In this document: positions 24,867-37,877 of the stretch, piece by piece
Layout: each line of letters begins with the position of its first letter
How positions within the stretch are numbered: the first letter of the stretch is position 1
Source: Paramecium octaurelia
Taxonomy: Eukaryota; Ciliophora; Oligohymenophorea; Peniculida; Parameciidae
Assembly: GCA_905182995.1 (NCBI GenBank)
Contig: CAJJDP010000063.1
Span: 436,570-500,569 of the forward strand
Direction of reading: 5' to 3'
DNA: 64,000 nt
Notes under the pieces: model-generated
What the model was told of the DNA's origin: nothing
Database searches by the model: none
What the model saw: the letters and a program-made list of their open reading frames with translations, nothing else
Made by a program: the position numbers and the translations under genes

Positions 24867-26070
24867 TCAATTCTAATGAAGACTGGAATGTTTTTTAATA
24901 ATGGATTTGACTTTATTGTTGATTTGGTTTTTGTTCTGACAATTTTGCTAAGTATTTAGAGTAGTTGTGTTTTATTGAATTTTGAGAACTTTATTAATAG
25001 AGTGAATAGACGAAGTCTTAGTCTTCTGAATGCTCTATCTATTATTATTATATTGAGAATAATTGATGTTCTTATTCACAATAGGCAATTGCTAATCTTG
25101 TTGAGTTGACTCTTAAGTGTTTTTCAGTAAAATCTTATCCCTGTGAGTGTTCTCATCATCCCAATCATAAATGTATTCAATCCTTAAGTCATTTTCCTTC
25201 ATAACAGAAAGGAAGAGATTCTTCATATACTAATAATCTGGTCTTTCATCAAACTTCAAATTCTTAGAATACTCAATGTATTGATAGAATTACTTTGGAC
25301 AGTTCTTACACAAAGTTTCACTTGACGTGGCCAACTTCTTCTCCATGATTCTATCGTATTTCTCCTTTTGATTATTTGCCCTTAGATTTTGCCAAGGCAA
25401 TGAACCTCTTAAGAAATAAAGGAGGACATATCCCAAGGATTCAAGGTCATCTCTTCTCGATTACTCTATGCCTAAATGAGTATTTATGGATGCATATCTC
25501 GCTGTTCCAGTTAATGCTTTATTGTCCTTGTAAGGGATGTGACTATCTTTTATCATGTACTTCTTTGCAAGTCCATAATCAACCATATACACTCTATCCT
25601 TGAGAGCTTTGCCTAATAAGAAATTATCAGGCTTAATGTCTCTATGCAGAAAATGTTTTGTATGCAAGTATTCGACACATTCAAGCATTTGGAGTGCTAG
25701 CACGGTTACAGATTGAAGAGAAAAGAGACGATTGTTGTCTGCAAATATATCTTCAAGACTCTTGCCCAGTTATTCCATCACAAGGAAGTTAAAATTATCT
25801 TGTTAAAAATAACCATAGTATTTTGGTATGCCTATTATGGGTTGATTGTTGAGGTACTAGTACAATTTAGACTCAAAAAGTAACTAAGGGTATTTAGTGT
25901 CTGAACGTTCTATTTTAATTGCATACTCTTATCCATTCGCAGTGGCTGAATAGATTTCACCAAATGCTCCTGCTCCTAGTTTTTTTATTAGTTTGTATTG
26001 TCTACTGAATAGAGCTAGCTCTTTACTTATTTAAAAGGAATCCACTCAAATCCTTTATAGTATATTCCAT
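24867..26070 (-). CDS. Casein kinase 1-type serine/threonine kinase
   Basis: 392 residues with one 25-nt intron just after the start (TAG acceptor). Splicing joins [15 protein letters not shown] to the kinase start [18 protein letters not shown]. The catalytic loop is [12 protein letters not shown]. The metal-binding motif is DYG (VDYGLAKKY) where most CK1s have DFG, and [20 protein letters not shown] is the CK1 signature that replaces the usual APE. The kinase domain takes the first 300 residues; the tail is Q/N-rich and unlike known CK1 tails. CK1 kinases phosphorylate pre-primed or acidic sites and act in ciliary, Wnt-like and DNA-repair signalling elsewhere. The target here is unknown. 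Confidence 0.95.
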
Positions 26071-26908
26071 CAGTTAATTAATTAAATAATCACTAAATTT
26101 AGATTGAAAAAACAGTGTTAGTCAACCAAAGTATTCGCGTATAAGCTAAGATGAGAGGATTTTGAGAAGTTTCTCGTAATATCTTGATGCTAAACGGATG
26201 TTAGTTCAAATTTGTAGTACATCCTTTTTGTTTTGAGTTTTACTAAACAAATTTTATTTTCAATCAACTACGTTCTAGTATGTTTTCTTCAAAATTCCAA
26301 GAGTTCCTACAGATTTGCTAAAACTGCAAAAGAACCTTAACCTAATCAAATTAAAGTCTACTGAAATTTAATATACACCTGTTTTATACACTTATAATCT
26401 AAAAATCTTATTATAGAATCTGAAATGGATTGCATTTTATTCAAAATTCAATTTTATTAAAATAAGATTGCAAGCTAAAGTATATATAAATATGAACATT
26501 CTTGTGGCGAAACTGAGAAATTAAAAAGTTTATGATTACAACTAATCTATGTAACAAGATCTTTCCATGTTACGGTTTAATGTGGAGTACATAAAAGATT
26601 AAGACCCATTTTACCCATTTTTAAATATGGGATATCTATGAATAGTACTTCAGGAAATCTTAATATCATAAATAGGAGACTTAGAGCAATGGATCACATA
26701 AGATTAATACGATGAGAACACTTTGAATGCATCGATATGAAGATTTGGGTTGAGTTGAGAGTGGTTAATTGATTTGCATATTATTTGAATTATAATTGAA
26801 TAGATGCGTTGAAAATGTTTTGAATTCTATAATGAATGATAATTCAATTGTATATATCTATAGATTTTAATTTGATGGAGATAATAATAATAAAATATTA
26901 TTAATAAA
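26071..26908. other. Intergenic region with unresolved small frames
   Basis: 838 bp between divergent genes. On the minus strand, about 26070-26430 can be read in two different spliced frames that both look mildly coding; one would stop at a TGA overlapping the CK1 start codon. On the plus strand a small frame starts at 26492 (listed separately). I could not settle a gene model, so I call none. Confidence 0.3.
26492..26740 (+). other. Small open frame interrupted by one TGA
   Basis: Starts MNILVAKLRNQKV, runs 49 codons to a TGA at 26639, then stays open in the same frame for 32 more coding-like codons (VLQEILISQIGDLEQW) to a second TGA at 26738. No GT lies close enough upstream for a short intron to remove the first TGA. 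It may be a decayed small gene, chance, or a read-through case. Confidence 0.25.
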
Positions 26909-29900
26909 ATGAGATTTTTATATTGCGATGCAAATGTAACTCCTGTGATGAGAGAAAAAATAACAAAATTATTAATTGAGAACCAAGAGAAATTAAATCA
27001 CTAAAATCCAGCTCTCTTTTTATAACAACTGCTGAATAAAAATTTTGAAAAACAATGGTAAATGATTATTTAGTATTTCCATTAGGTTTGTTTATATGGT
27101 ATATAGTCCTGTGGAATTAGAATATTAAGTTATTTCGAACACTTCAATATGTACTTAATCAATCTGATATTTGTAGCGATGGATATCGAAATTGAGAAAA
27201 CTCGATTTATTTTGGCATAGTTTGAGGAAGTCAGCATAGGAACATTCTCCAAGGATAAGTTCATCAAAACATGCCAACAAATAGAGAATTATATTTAATA
27301 GCAATCGCATGACTTGGCATCTGCTCTAAATGAATCATTGAAATCATTGGAATATCATTTTGGACTTAGCTGTCATATGATACTATTTAAATGTATTGAA
27401 TAGGAAACCTAACTACAATTTAATGCTCCAAATCAACTGCAATATATCTTTAAAGTAAAAATAAGTGAATTCGAATCAATTCAAGGAGGCATATTTTATA
27501 TTCCATTGGGTGCAGAGGAAGATGATGGATTGTAAGGATTAAACAATAAAATTTTGTCAGGAGACGAAGAATTCGACAATAATCAAATAAGAGATGAAAA
27601 TTACATTTAAGATGAATATGAAGAACCCATGGATTTATAATTTTAAGTCATGTTGGAAGCCAAAGAGTTCAAACAATCCACTGATCAAGTCAAAGTTAGT
27701 TTTGATGATCTTGAAATCTAACCGTTGAAAGTACATTCGTTTTCTATGCTGTTCTAAATTATCATCTCACCCTTTCCTAAAGAAATAAGTAAATCTATTT
27801 AATAATCAATTAGAGGATGATCTAAATGTATTGTCGACTGGTAGTTCTTTGATGTCCAAAAACATGACCTTTGGTATCAACCGAGATCAACTATTCTTCT
27901 TTAATTTCCAACTCGCGACAGGGAAAATGGAGACACTCTATTCTTAGATGAAAATCAAAAGGAATCAACTGTATTAGATAGCCCTGATTTATACTGAAAC
28001 AGAAACTTACAAGTAACATTACTCATTCTATTATTTTATTAGAGAGGTGTCAATGTACATTAACGGAGCAATTGAAAATCAAATTAACTTATCAATACAA
28101 TTAGAACCTCCCAGAGGATTCTTTTGGATTGGATCCGAATAAGCGCTTAAACTATTCAAAGGAACTTTAAGGGATATCGTATTTGTATCATAAGCCTTAC
28201 ATCAAAAACACGTCAAATCAATTTATGCTGAACTTTAGAGTGCTTTAGCCCATAAATTCCAAAGGTAAACAATGGAAATTGTTGAAGAGATTTTGTAACA
28301 ATTCAAAGAAGAGATACCTCTTGATTAAGATGAATCAAAATTTACTCAAACTCAGAGTATGTTAAAACAGCAGTCTAAGACTTTAACCAAAACGAGTAAT
28401 AAGAAATTGTAGATACCTCCACATCTCCAAAGGAGTTATCATGTATTTGAAGAAATTGATAAAAAGAAAACTCAATAACAGGAACAACCACATTAAAAAA
28501 CAATTCCAGAATTTGCAAGTACATTTCTATGCTAATTTTTAAGATAGATTAAAAGAAGTGTTTTAAGAGAACGAGATAATTTATCACAAATGTCACGAAT
28601 TGAGTTTGAGCTTCTATTGGGTGTTTACTACAGTATAATAATTGGCACCACCTTTGGAAGAGAATGCAAGTGCCAAACTGCCATTTGAGTATATTCATTA
28701 AGAACTCTGCAAAGAGAGGTAATTAATATGAGTATGAATCATCTTAGATTTGAAGTCTATCCATATTATGCTATTGAATTTGATAGGTTTTGCAAAGTTG
28801 TGTAATACAGTGGAATTCAGTTATCACATGACGATATTTATCAATTAGCTGAAATCACTGATTCTCTAAGGGAGAACAAGAGATTTGGTCTTTACATAAT
28901 TTATGATCGACTGCTATTGTCTATTAGACAGGCTGCTTTGAATGAATAGGAAATAGTAGAAGTCAAGAGTCAATACAACACAGATGAAAAAGAAGCTGAC
29001 TAAGATCTGATTATATAAGCTAGAGGCATCTCGAGATCGAAGCAAACTATATAACATAACTTCAGTTTCTTTGAGTAACTTACAGTACTGGTAGGATCTG
29101 AGAATGAAGCATTCAAGTACAATATCAAATATCTATTGGCTTACTTTGTGCACAATGATGAATTTGTGTAGAAATTAACAGCAGTTTACATTCACAAAGA
29201 AACAGAATAGGAGGTGGAAATCGAAGGAATTGATCTATTTTCTTATGATCATGATAAGATTTACTAATAGAAACTTAATATCTCTGAAGAAACTTAACCT
29301 AAGTACTTCAGAGTTCATTACAATGGTGAAAATATGGCTATGATATCATTCAAAACACATGAGGCTGAAGAGACATTTAGGATTGATAAAACATTCTCAT
29401 ACAGAGAAGGATAGGATGCAACTGGGTAATTGGAGACCTATGCTTTTGAGTAATTAAGGTTGGCTGGATTCAGAGGTAGAATAGTCAAGAAAGATGACTA
29501 TTCTCAAATAATCATGTTACATGCAGAATATCTGTAAAAAGATCCAAGAGTAGAAGAGCAGAAAAGAAATCAACCAGAAACCTTGCCCTAATTACCAGAA
29601 AATTGGAATCAAGGGAAGTTCTAGATCATCATCAATAGATGTTCTGATTGCGATAAGCATAAGACAACCACTTGGCATAATGAGGCTGATTTTGCCAATA
29701 AATTTAATGAAATTGGATAAATATTAAAAGATTTATTCCCTAACATAGAAGTAATAGGAAATTGGGATAAAACATAACAATTAGAGCATTTTGATGTTTA
29801 TATTCGAGGAGTAGGTTAAACAAATTAGATGGACAAAGAAGGAAGAGTGTTTTTGTTTAGAAAGAATGAAAAGTTGGTTAAATTCTTGGATTGTTTCTTG

Positions 29901-31352
29901 AAGAGAATGTTAAAGGTCTATGACGAAATAGTATTGACTGCATAAGCCTATGGTGATACAAACAACATGGCTATTAAATAGGAGCAATTCTTAAGAACCA
30001 ACAATTATTCATAAAGATCCAAGATAGCTCACGAGCATCCATGCAATGTACCTGAAAAATAAGAGAAATCAGAAAAAGGAGAAACATAATATGCTGGTAC
30101 TGATTTCATTTGTAAGAATTGGGGTTGTGGACAACCATTTAAATATGATGCAACTCCAAATGGTATTAAAACATGTAAACATCATCCTGGAAGATATGAA
30201 TTTGGATCTAAACACGGATTATGGCCAGAATGTTGGACATGTTGTGGTAAAAAGTGGGAAGCTGAGGGCTGTAAATTAGAGTATCATAAGGGTGTTCCTG
30301 AAAAAGACTTTTATAATATTTGTATCAATGTAGGTCCTTTGGATCCAAGAACCGGTTTTCCTGAAGGCACTTGTGGAATGAGATTCTAAGATGGGGATTC
30401 TTCGGAATGTAAATATAACTCAGGAACTCATCAAGCTGCTAAATGGCCTGATCCTGCAGCCAAAGTCTATTTTGTACAAAAATTACACATTGTAAATATC
30501 ATCTGTTAATTTATATAGAATCCTGCTCAGAAAGACAAGGAAACTTAGCCAAATAAAAACATTCAAGTTAGACCAGACGTATTCAGAGAGACCAAACCTT
30601 ATTATGAATTTATTAATAAGGATAGACAGAGATAAATGAAATTGATTGAGACTGAGAAGGAATTAAGAACATGCACGAATTGGGCGTGTGGAAAACAATA
30701 TAGAGAAATTGAAAATAGAAAAAAGAATATGTGTAGATCTCATCCAGGAGTCTTTGATTTTGGACATACTGCTACTAAAATTTAAGAGGCTATTGAAGAA
30801 TATAAATAAGAAAAGGGATCCAAGATTCTATGGAAACCTCAGTAAATAAGTTCTCTATTTAAATTAGTTGGACTTGTTGTCGAAAATCTTGGAATGAACC
30901 AGGATGTCTTTTATCAAAACACTCAGGACCTTTAGTTATTGAATATAAACCTAATAAATACTAGTGGCCAGATCCAAAAGCATAAATATAATTCAAAAAG
31001 AAGGTATCAGAAAATTGGACAAAAATGCTTGAGTAAAGTCACAGTCTGACACCAGAAACAGCAAGTTTGAAATACGATCTTTTATGCAAGACTTTGGGGT
31101 CTGGAGGAGTAAAAATAATTAATATGTACTTAGCAAATTTCTGTTTATAAATTGCCTGAGTTATGTGATAAATTTGAACTCAACTTGTGGGTTTGTAGTG
31201 AAGACTTGGCATTTTAATTTAAATTTACAGACATTATGGAGGGCAGAGCCTAGGAATACTTGGCTGACACAAGTGGAAATATCGATAAACATAAATTCTT
31301 AGATTGGTGGTTTGCTGATGTCAATAGAATGTTAGAAATTTCATCAAAATGA
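26909..31352 (+). CDS. Large multidomain protein with two CHORD zinc modules
   Basis: 1,410 residues after eight introns (25-29 nt), one of which (28519-28543) must end in AAG. The spliced length is an exact triplet multiple. Residues of about 290-410 resemble a laminin-G/concanavalin-like beta sandwich (YINGAIENQ, then RGFFWIGSEQALKLFKGTL). Near residue 870 a CSDC-containing segment followed by LFPNIEVIGNW recalls thioredoxin-like selenoprotein W/Rdx folds (tentative). Two CHORD domains start near residues 1022 and 1202: CKNWGCGQPF...CKHHPG...CWTCCGKKW, and CTNWACGKQY...CRSHPG...WTCCRKSW. CHORD proteins (RAR1, CHORDC1, melusin) bind zinc and act as HSP90 co-chaperones. No CS domain is visible. 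The remaining 70 residues are acidic. This domain combination is unfamiliar to me. Confidence 0.82.
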
Positions 31353-31466
31353 TATATTATACATATAAATAAGAAATATATATTATATCCGATTTTATCA
31401 TTTTTAACAAAAATATATTTCAATCTTCCTTTACAAATTCAACTATTAAATTTAATTTTGATAAAT

Positions 31467-31852
31467 ATGAGTTCTAAACTTTAGTGCTTAATTATAGGAT
31501 TTTCATTTGGAGTGTTATCCACTACATATTATTTAGGAAATTAAAGCAAAGAGAAACTTGTACTTAAAGCAAAAGAGTTAAAACAAAAGGGAATAGAATA
31601 GGTACCTTTAGAATTCAATTAGATTCATGATATTAAAAGTGATTTGAATGAAATGAATGCTAAAGAGTTTTTGATAGAGAAGAAGGAACAACTATTAGAA
31701 AAAGGTAAAGACAGGTATATTTATTCAATGAATAGCGAAGTTAAGAATTTGCCCAAAAAAAATGGAAAGATATTGAAGAGAAGGCTAAAAAAACTAAATA
31801 ACAAATGGGAAAGGAGATCGAAAAAATAAAAGAGAAATTCAAATAAGATTGA
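31467..31852 (+). CDS. Small single-pass membrane protein, unknown
   Basis: 119 residues with one 26-nt intron at 31715-31740 that has to end in AAG; the in-frame TAG acceptor six bases earlier would lead to a different, less coding-like frame. The N-terminus has a hydrophobic segment (CLIIGFSFGVLSTTYYL), then a charged helical rest: LLEKGKDSQEFAQKKWKDIE and a lysine/glutamine-rich end. The layout, a short anchor plus an amphipathic helical tail, recalls small mitochondrial inner-membrane proteins, but I recognise no family. It ends at TGA 31850 and is followed 92 bp later by the CCCH protein. Confidence 0.6.
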
Positions 31853-31944
31853 TAGTATTATTATAATAAATATGTATTACAATTTAAGCTCTTTATGGGC
31901 ATTATAATGCAAGTATAAAAATTTAATAATTATAATCGTTAAAA

Positions 31945-32605
31945 ATGCATAACGCTGTGATTACTATTCCTTAACATGGAAATGGCAGACTCTACAAAAC
32001 TTCAATCTGCAGACATTTTGAATTGGGCAACTGCTCAATTGGAGATAAATGCCAATTTGCACATGGATAAAAAGAATTAAGAAACCCCAATGGTATTATC
32101 AAGATTATACTCTAGATCCAATTTTGGGTAAGATTCCAACAATCGATTCAAATATAGTTATCACAAATTACAAGAGTATCAATTAATTATAATATTGCAG
32201 CTGTTTTATGCAAATATGATTAACAAGGATTTTGCAAGAATGGAGTAAATTGTCCATATGCACATGGAACTAATGAAAAGAAATAAGCTAGATTGGCCCC
32301 TGTGTAATTGAAGCAAATGTAAGAAAACAAAGAAAATGGTGATGATGAAAATGTAGTTAAATTTCTGAATTAATTGACTGATAAATTAATGAAAAATGAT
32401 GCATTCAAAAATGACAAGGTATTACAATTACAAATTATGTAAAAAGCAAGTCTTAGTTTAACTCAAATAAACTCAAGCAATGATTGAAGAAAAGCATCAT
32501 AGAGATGCAGCTGAATAGTTATCACTAGTTTTATCTTCTCCATCCAGATCCTCAAAATAGTAAAAGGCTTACGAAACAGTATATAAATCTTTAACTTTCA
32601 ATTGA
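31945..32605 (+). CDS. CCCH zinc-finger protein, probably RNA-binding
   Basis: 194 residues with three introns of 23 nt (TAG), 25 nt (CAG) and 28 nt at 32419-32446 (AAG). Two C-X7-C-X5-C-X3-H fingers are visible: [19 protein letters not shown] and [19 protein letters not shown], about 35 residues apart after splicing. Tandem CCCH fingers of this type usually bind AU-rich single-stranded RNA (the tristetraprolin class) and affect mRNA stability or processing. The C-terminal half is helical and glutamine-rich, ending with a serine-rich patch. Target RNA unknown. Confidence 0.88.
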
Positions 32606-32750
32606 AATTATAAATAACATAATTATATAATCATTCAAACAGTCTACGTTCGATTAATTATATTGAAATTAAAATACAAAATAGGTTAAATTGTGTAAAT
32701 CAACCTAAAATACATTGAAATATAATATATATATAATATTAACAACATCT

Positions 32751-35480
32751 TCAAAGAGACAAAAAATCTTTACTCTAGAGTAACTTTTCTACATCGTCCA
32801 TCTGTTTTGCATCACCTTTAATCATTATCAAATTTAATATATCTGCTATCCTTTGTTTTTAAGACATGATCTGTTCTTGAGCTTTCATCAATTCTTAATC
32901 AGTAAATTCAGCTATGTTCTATAAATAAAGAATTCAAGTACTTTCTAAAACTCCTTTTCCTTTGTCAAAGTTTCTATTCTTATTTTATCTTTATTTTACT
33001 CAATTTCTAAATAATCATTAAAATACAATACTTAATAAAGCATTTTCTTATTTTAAGGCTTCGCTTTCATTATCCCCATCATCCCCTCTGAAACTCGATC
33101 CCTTAAAATTATTTTCCTATTCATACATTTAATTCTTATTCTATTATCTACTTTTAGATAAGATTTCTTACTGAGATGCTGATTGCTATTGATTTTAAGT
33201 CGAAGATAGGATTTGCCTTAAGTATTAATTGTCATTCTAGAGTTTCTCCATTTCCTCTTAAAGATCTTTCAATTTTTAATTATATTTTTATTCTATCTCT
33301 TACTTCTAATCTAATTCAGATTGCAACTCGTTTTCTAAAACTTACATTTATTTTTTCGTTTGTTTTATGCTTTCTTCCAAATCCGAAATTTCTTATTCTT
33401 TTTTTTTAATGACTTATTTATAACCATCAATAATATCTCCTATATTATCCTTATTACTCAAAGCTTACATTCTAATGACATCTTATTTTTTTTCTTCTAG
33501 TTGTTCCTTCAATTAAGTGATTTCATCTTCCAAAGATTACACCATTTAATTTAAATTGCCAACTTATTTTTAAAAATTTTAATTTTCTTTTTCTAATTAT
33601 GAATATTAAATTTTCAGTTATTCTAATTCTACTTTCAACTGATTATCTGTGTTTTCTGATGAAGTTTTCAATTAATTAATGGGGAGAGCTTCTGATTTCT
33701 AATTTATTTTAGCATAACTGCCTTATGGTTATTCAAATTAATTATTTTACTTCATTTCTATTTTCATTTATTATGCTTCATCTTACAGTTTTTCTATTTC
33801 TTAATTGATCATCATTAGATTATTCTTTAAATTATAGATTTCGTCTTAATTCTTTTCTTTCTCTTTTTGCAATTAAGTCACATTATATTGACTCTGCTCT
33901 AAATGAGATTTAAGCATGTTATTGTCTCTTTATAGAAATTCAAGTTCTTTTTTGATTATTTCTTCATTAAAAGTAGATTGAGAACCTTGATCATTATTCC
34001 CATTAATTAATTGCTACTATTACAAAAATACAATTTATTATTATTACTGCCTATTCTGTTAAACTACTTATGTATATTGATCATTTAAAGAGGAATAAGT
34101 TTAGGATAATAGGGAAAATTCGTTACAGGAATTTTCATATTAACCCTTTAAATCCAAATATTTTTTCAACAACTCATCATACTTATCAGATTTATTAAAT
34201 TAATTACTATTTTATAAGTCCTCTTATTGTTAGGTTTTGCTTCTTGAGGATAATTATTATTGTAATTCTTTTGGTTTGGGAGCAGTCTTGGGGACATCCA
34301 AATTGATAGAATTTGATTTTAATCCTAATTTTGGATCATGTAGAGATTTGGTCAATTAATCAGAGGCCTAATACTATTGAGTGGGTGCTTAGATTTGACT
34401 ATTGTACATGAATTAATAATCCTTAGAGTCTTTTTAATCCACAAAGTATTGATAATTGAGAGATTTTTATTTGGTTCCTTTTTCGGATTGACTAATAGTT
34501 TGATCTTCATTGAAGCCATTTTTATAGTCATCGAATTAACGCGATTTTAATTTTTAATTTAATTTGGATGAATATTTCTTTTTCTCTTCTTCTTTATTTT
34601 CATTATTCATTTATTGCAATTACTTGTCGACTTTACTTAATTTTTCATTTATCATTCTTAATTCATACTCCTACTATCTTTACTGATTTAGGTTATTCAC
34701 AGGACTTTGAAATTTCTTGTTTACCTTGGTAGGAGTGCCAAACCTTTTGGGAGGTGAAGCAACTCTTACTTGAGCATCTGGTTTTCTTAGATTATCTGTC
34801 CAATTGTAATTGTAATCGTCAACCATTATCACCTTTTGTGGCTGCTTTGGTTCTTTTAGTTTTCGTTCCTATTGGTTTTTTAAGTATTCCTTATGATCCT
34901 TCCACTAGGAATACGTTACATGAGTAGTTCGCTTCTCATTTTCTTCTCCAATTCTTTTGGATTAAACCAATCGTTTAGGACTCTGTCCTCCATTTCGTTG
35001 TGTATTTGGAGGACTATTGGCTGAAAGATAGGGGTTTAGTATTTTAGGGTTGATTTCAGAAGGCTTTTCAATGAATTGCCATTCAAACATGAAGGTTAAT
35101 TGTGCTTCCTCATTTTGTTCGCTCTGAATGGATAATTTATCTGATAATTATTAGAATTTGTTCTCAACATAAAAGTCCAAATCGAAGACAGCCTCTCCAA
35201 ATTTGCTCTAATTTTCAAAAAAGATCAATTTAAGCTTTGATTATAAGGGAAGACATACTTTTTTTTTGTTTTTTGGATCATATTGGGTTCTGATTTCAGC
35301 CTTCTCATAAATGTCCTATTGTTCATAGCATTTGCATTTAAGTTAACTATTGAGCATGACTGCAGTAACAGCTAGATTTCAATCAAACATATTACAATCG
35401 TTAAGTTGCATGTGGCAATACGTGATGGGTGAATCTATATAAAAATAAACAGTCTGCACCTCTATATTAATTTATAGCAT
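32751..35480 (-). CDS. NT-C2 domain plus long coiled-coil protein
   Basis: Roughly 860 residues. The first 150 residues look like an N-terminal C2 (NT-C2/EEIG1-EHBP1) domain: KLKLIFFENQSKFGEAVFD, then LSIQSEQNEEAQLTFMFEW. A 24-nt intron close to the start (TAG acceptor, near 35390) removes a TGA. A linker with many SP/TP sites follows (VASPPKRFGTPTKVNKKF), then a long glutamine- and glutamate-rich coiled coil to TGA at 32751-32753. NT-C2 proteins link membranes or centrosomal and ciliary structures to coiled-coil scaffolds in other eukaryotes; that is inference here. Several further short introns are needed in the coiled coil and I have not placed all of them. Confidence 0.65.
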
Positions 35481-35593
35481 ACTTACTATATTTTTTATTT
35501 ATTATAATAAATGTATTTCGTTATTTTTAATTTGTTAGATTAAACTATTTATGTATTCAGATAAAAATATTAACAAATCAATAAAGTCATTTC

Positions 35594-37487
35594 TCATTCA
35601 AGCAAGTCTAATTGATGTTTCATTTCGTCACGAATCAAGTCAATTTCCTTTTATTGATAGTAATTCCAAGTTCTCAAAGAGTAAGGACCGATTCCATACA
35701 AGCTCCTACATTAATAGTCCAAGAGAATCTTTTAAACATTAAAACCAGGAATTATTAATTCATCACAATATTTTAACTTTGAAGAAAAATTATTGTAAAT
35801 TGTAATGATGGAATCATTTTAATCCTAATGCAAAAACAGAATCTCCTTTGTCTCCTAAGCAACAGTCATGTCCGAAGGATTACTCTCAAGTTGTTTATGA
35901 AATAGCACTTAATTCTTTTACACATTCCAAAGTAAACACCTGTTGGAATTCTACTTGGCATATATGATATTGTTAGGATTTCCAGGAGTAAACATGGCCT
36001 TCAAAGCTTATTACCCATTTTCTCGAAAGCTGAATTATGCCACTGTTGGATTCCTCATATCCAAATGAATAAATCCATCTGTCATAGTTGCCACAACATT
36101 GTAATCATGAACATCAATGTGTTTGATATATTGGGATTCTTGGTAATTCGGATCTTCGAATTAGTTGAAACTGGGGAATTGCTGAATCAAGTCATCCTTA
36201 ATTGAGTCCTACTCTTCATCCAATTTGAAACTCGTTAAATGCAATAGGTTTAGATCAGGAGGGTTGAATTGAGGACTTTCAAGTATTATGGATCCAAATC
36301 TAGGTAACAAGGGCGATAATAGTTAGTTTGCTTGAAATGGATTTAGTTTCTGCTTGTTGATGGTTAACAACAAACATTTCCTCTCGTTCATTCTTTCATC
36401 AAGTACTAACAATTCCTTAAATCAATAAATAAAATCACTTACATTGTTTTTTGTTCCTACAAATATATTATTTAATGATTGTGTTATAAATGTTGGAATC
36501 GAGTGCTGCTACAAACTGCAATTGTATTGTTTGCTCAATCCATAATAACGATATGCTTGATTTTTGAACAAGTTCCAACCCATAATATTACCTTGATCTG
36601 AACCAGTAATTACCATATCATTAGAGATATTGCTATCACACATGCACAATGAAATGTATTTCGAGTCATCATTATGAATATTGCATATTTTCTCGCTATT
36701 GAATGTATCATTTATCAATTCTATCCGTGTTAGATGAGTTCCATTATTTATAATTAGGCCATTTTATTATTTTAATTAGATAAAATTATTTTGCGTTTAT
36801 CTACTCTAAGCGTAAGCCCCATCAAATGCTGTAAAATATTGGATGTTCTATCAAATATAATATGCATTTACTTTTCTGACTATCCTCAATTCATTTGTGA
36901 GTCTATCGAACTTTCTATTTATCCTATGATCCAATTTATTTCTTAATCCCTCTACTGTTGTTCCTAAACCCTATATGCGAATGGGAGGCGTAGATTTATA
37001 TGGCGAATCCTCTGAGGATAATATACTTATAGACTTCTAGTGCTTTTATTTTGTCTTCTCCAAAAACTTTTCGATTTTGGAAATTTTCTTTAAACTTTCC
37101 TCAGTATATTTTGACTATTGTATTAATGCATGGGAAAATGAAGCTGGTTCCATGTTCGCAGCATTGTGCTAGTTGGTTTCATTGAAGAGTTATTTGTTGA
37201 TTGTTGTTTTGGAAAGAACCTCATCCTTTTCCTAATAGTCAATTATTTAAATGCTTTACAATTTCTGAAAATAGAACTGCCAAATTTCTGGGAGTGTTGA
37301 ACAATATGTTCTGTTCGTTATAAACTGAACTTCTGTTGAGTTTTGCTGATATTGTTTAGGCATGAGTGAAACTTGAAAATTATGAGGAATTTGGAAGTGG
37401 AGATTCATCTAAAGTAAATTCTGAAATTGCAGACGTAGTTGAAGATTTTGGCACATTATTCTTAAATTTGGCAGAATTTTTTATCAT
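35594..37487 (-). CDS. WD-repeat-like beta-propeller protein
   Basis: 604 residues after three introns of 28, 24 and 27 nt; the last (36416-36442) ends in AAG. The N-terminal 200 residues are serine-rich and disordered with an SP site. The second half has WD-like blades: DMVITGSDQGNIMGWNL, then VHDYNVVATMTDGFIHLDMR, then PGNPNNIIYAKQNSNRCLLW. The end (HQLDLLE, TGA) lies on the minus strand inside a plus-strand open frame that I rejected. Partner and role unknown. It could be a centrosomal or ciliary propeller, but nothing visible decides that. It is divergently placed from the uL3m gene with 390 bp between. Confidence 0.72.
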
Positions 37488-37877
37488 TTTAAATTATTCT
37501 TTGATAAAAACTAAACCTCAACCTCACTTTAAATTGAAGTGAAAAAAAACTTAAATTTTTTTTCACTGCAAAATGATTAAATAAAAATTATCATTAATTG
37601 TACTTAAATTCTCAATAAACAAAGAAAAGAAACCACTCTCAATCTCAATACTAATTCAAAATAAGGATAAAGGAGATAGTCCGATCTAAGTACACCCTCA
37701 TCTTCAGATAACACATTAAATATAATTGTATTTATATTTTAATTACATTCTATATGCAAAGCCATTAAGTCTAACGATTATGCAATTATGCTCTGCTTTT
37801 TACACTTTATTTGGTCAATATTCACTCCTTCGAGTGGATTTGTATAATATAATCATTTTAAATAAATAAATTTTAAT
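37488..37877. other. Divergent promoter region
   Basis: 390 bp between the start codons of the WD-like gene and the uL3m gene. AT-rich with a few GC-richer patches around 37660-37710. No gene and no recognised motif. Confidence 0.5.

Noticed and set aside
25376-25603. Plus-strand frame starting [10 protein letters not shown]
   Set aside because: Antisense of the CK1 kinase catalytic domain.
35551-35808. Plus-strand open frame of 85 codons starting MYSDKNINKS
   Set aside because: It overlaps, antisense, the C-terminal exon of the minus-strand WD-like gene, whose frame has much better protein character and continues a conserved propeller.
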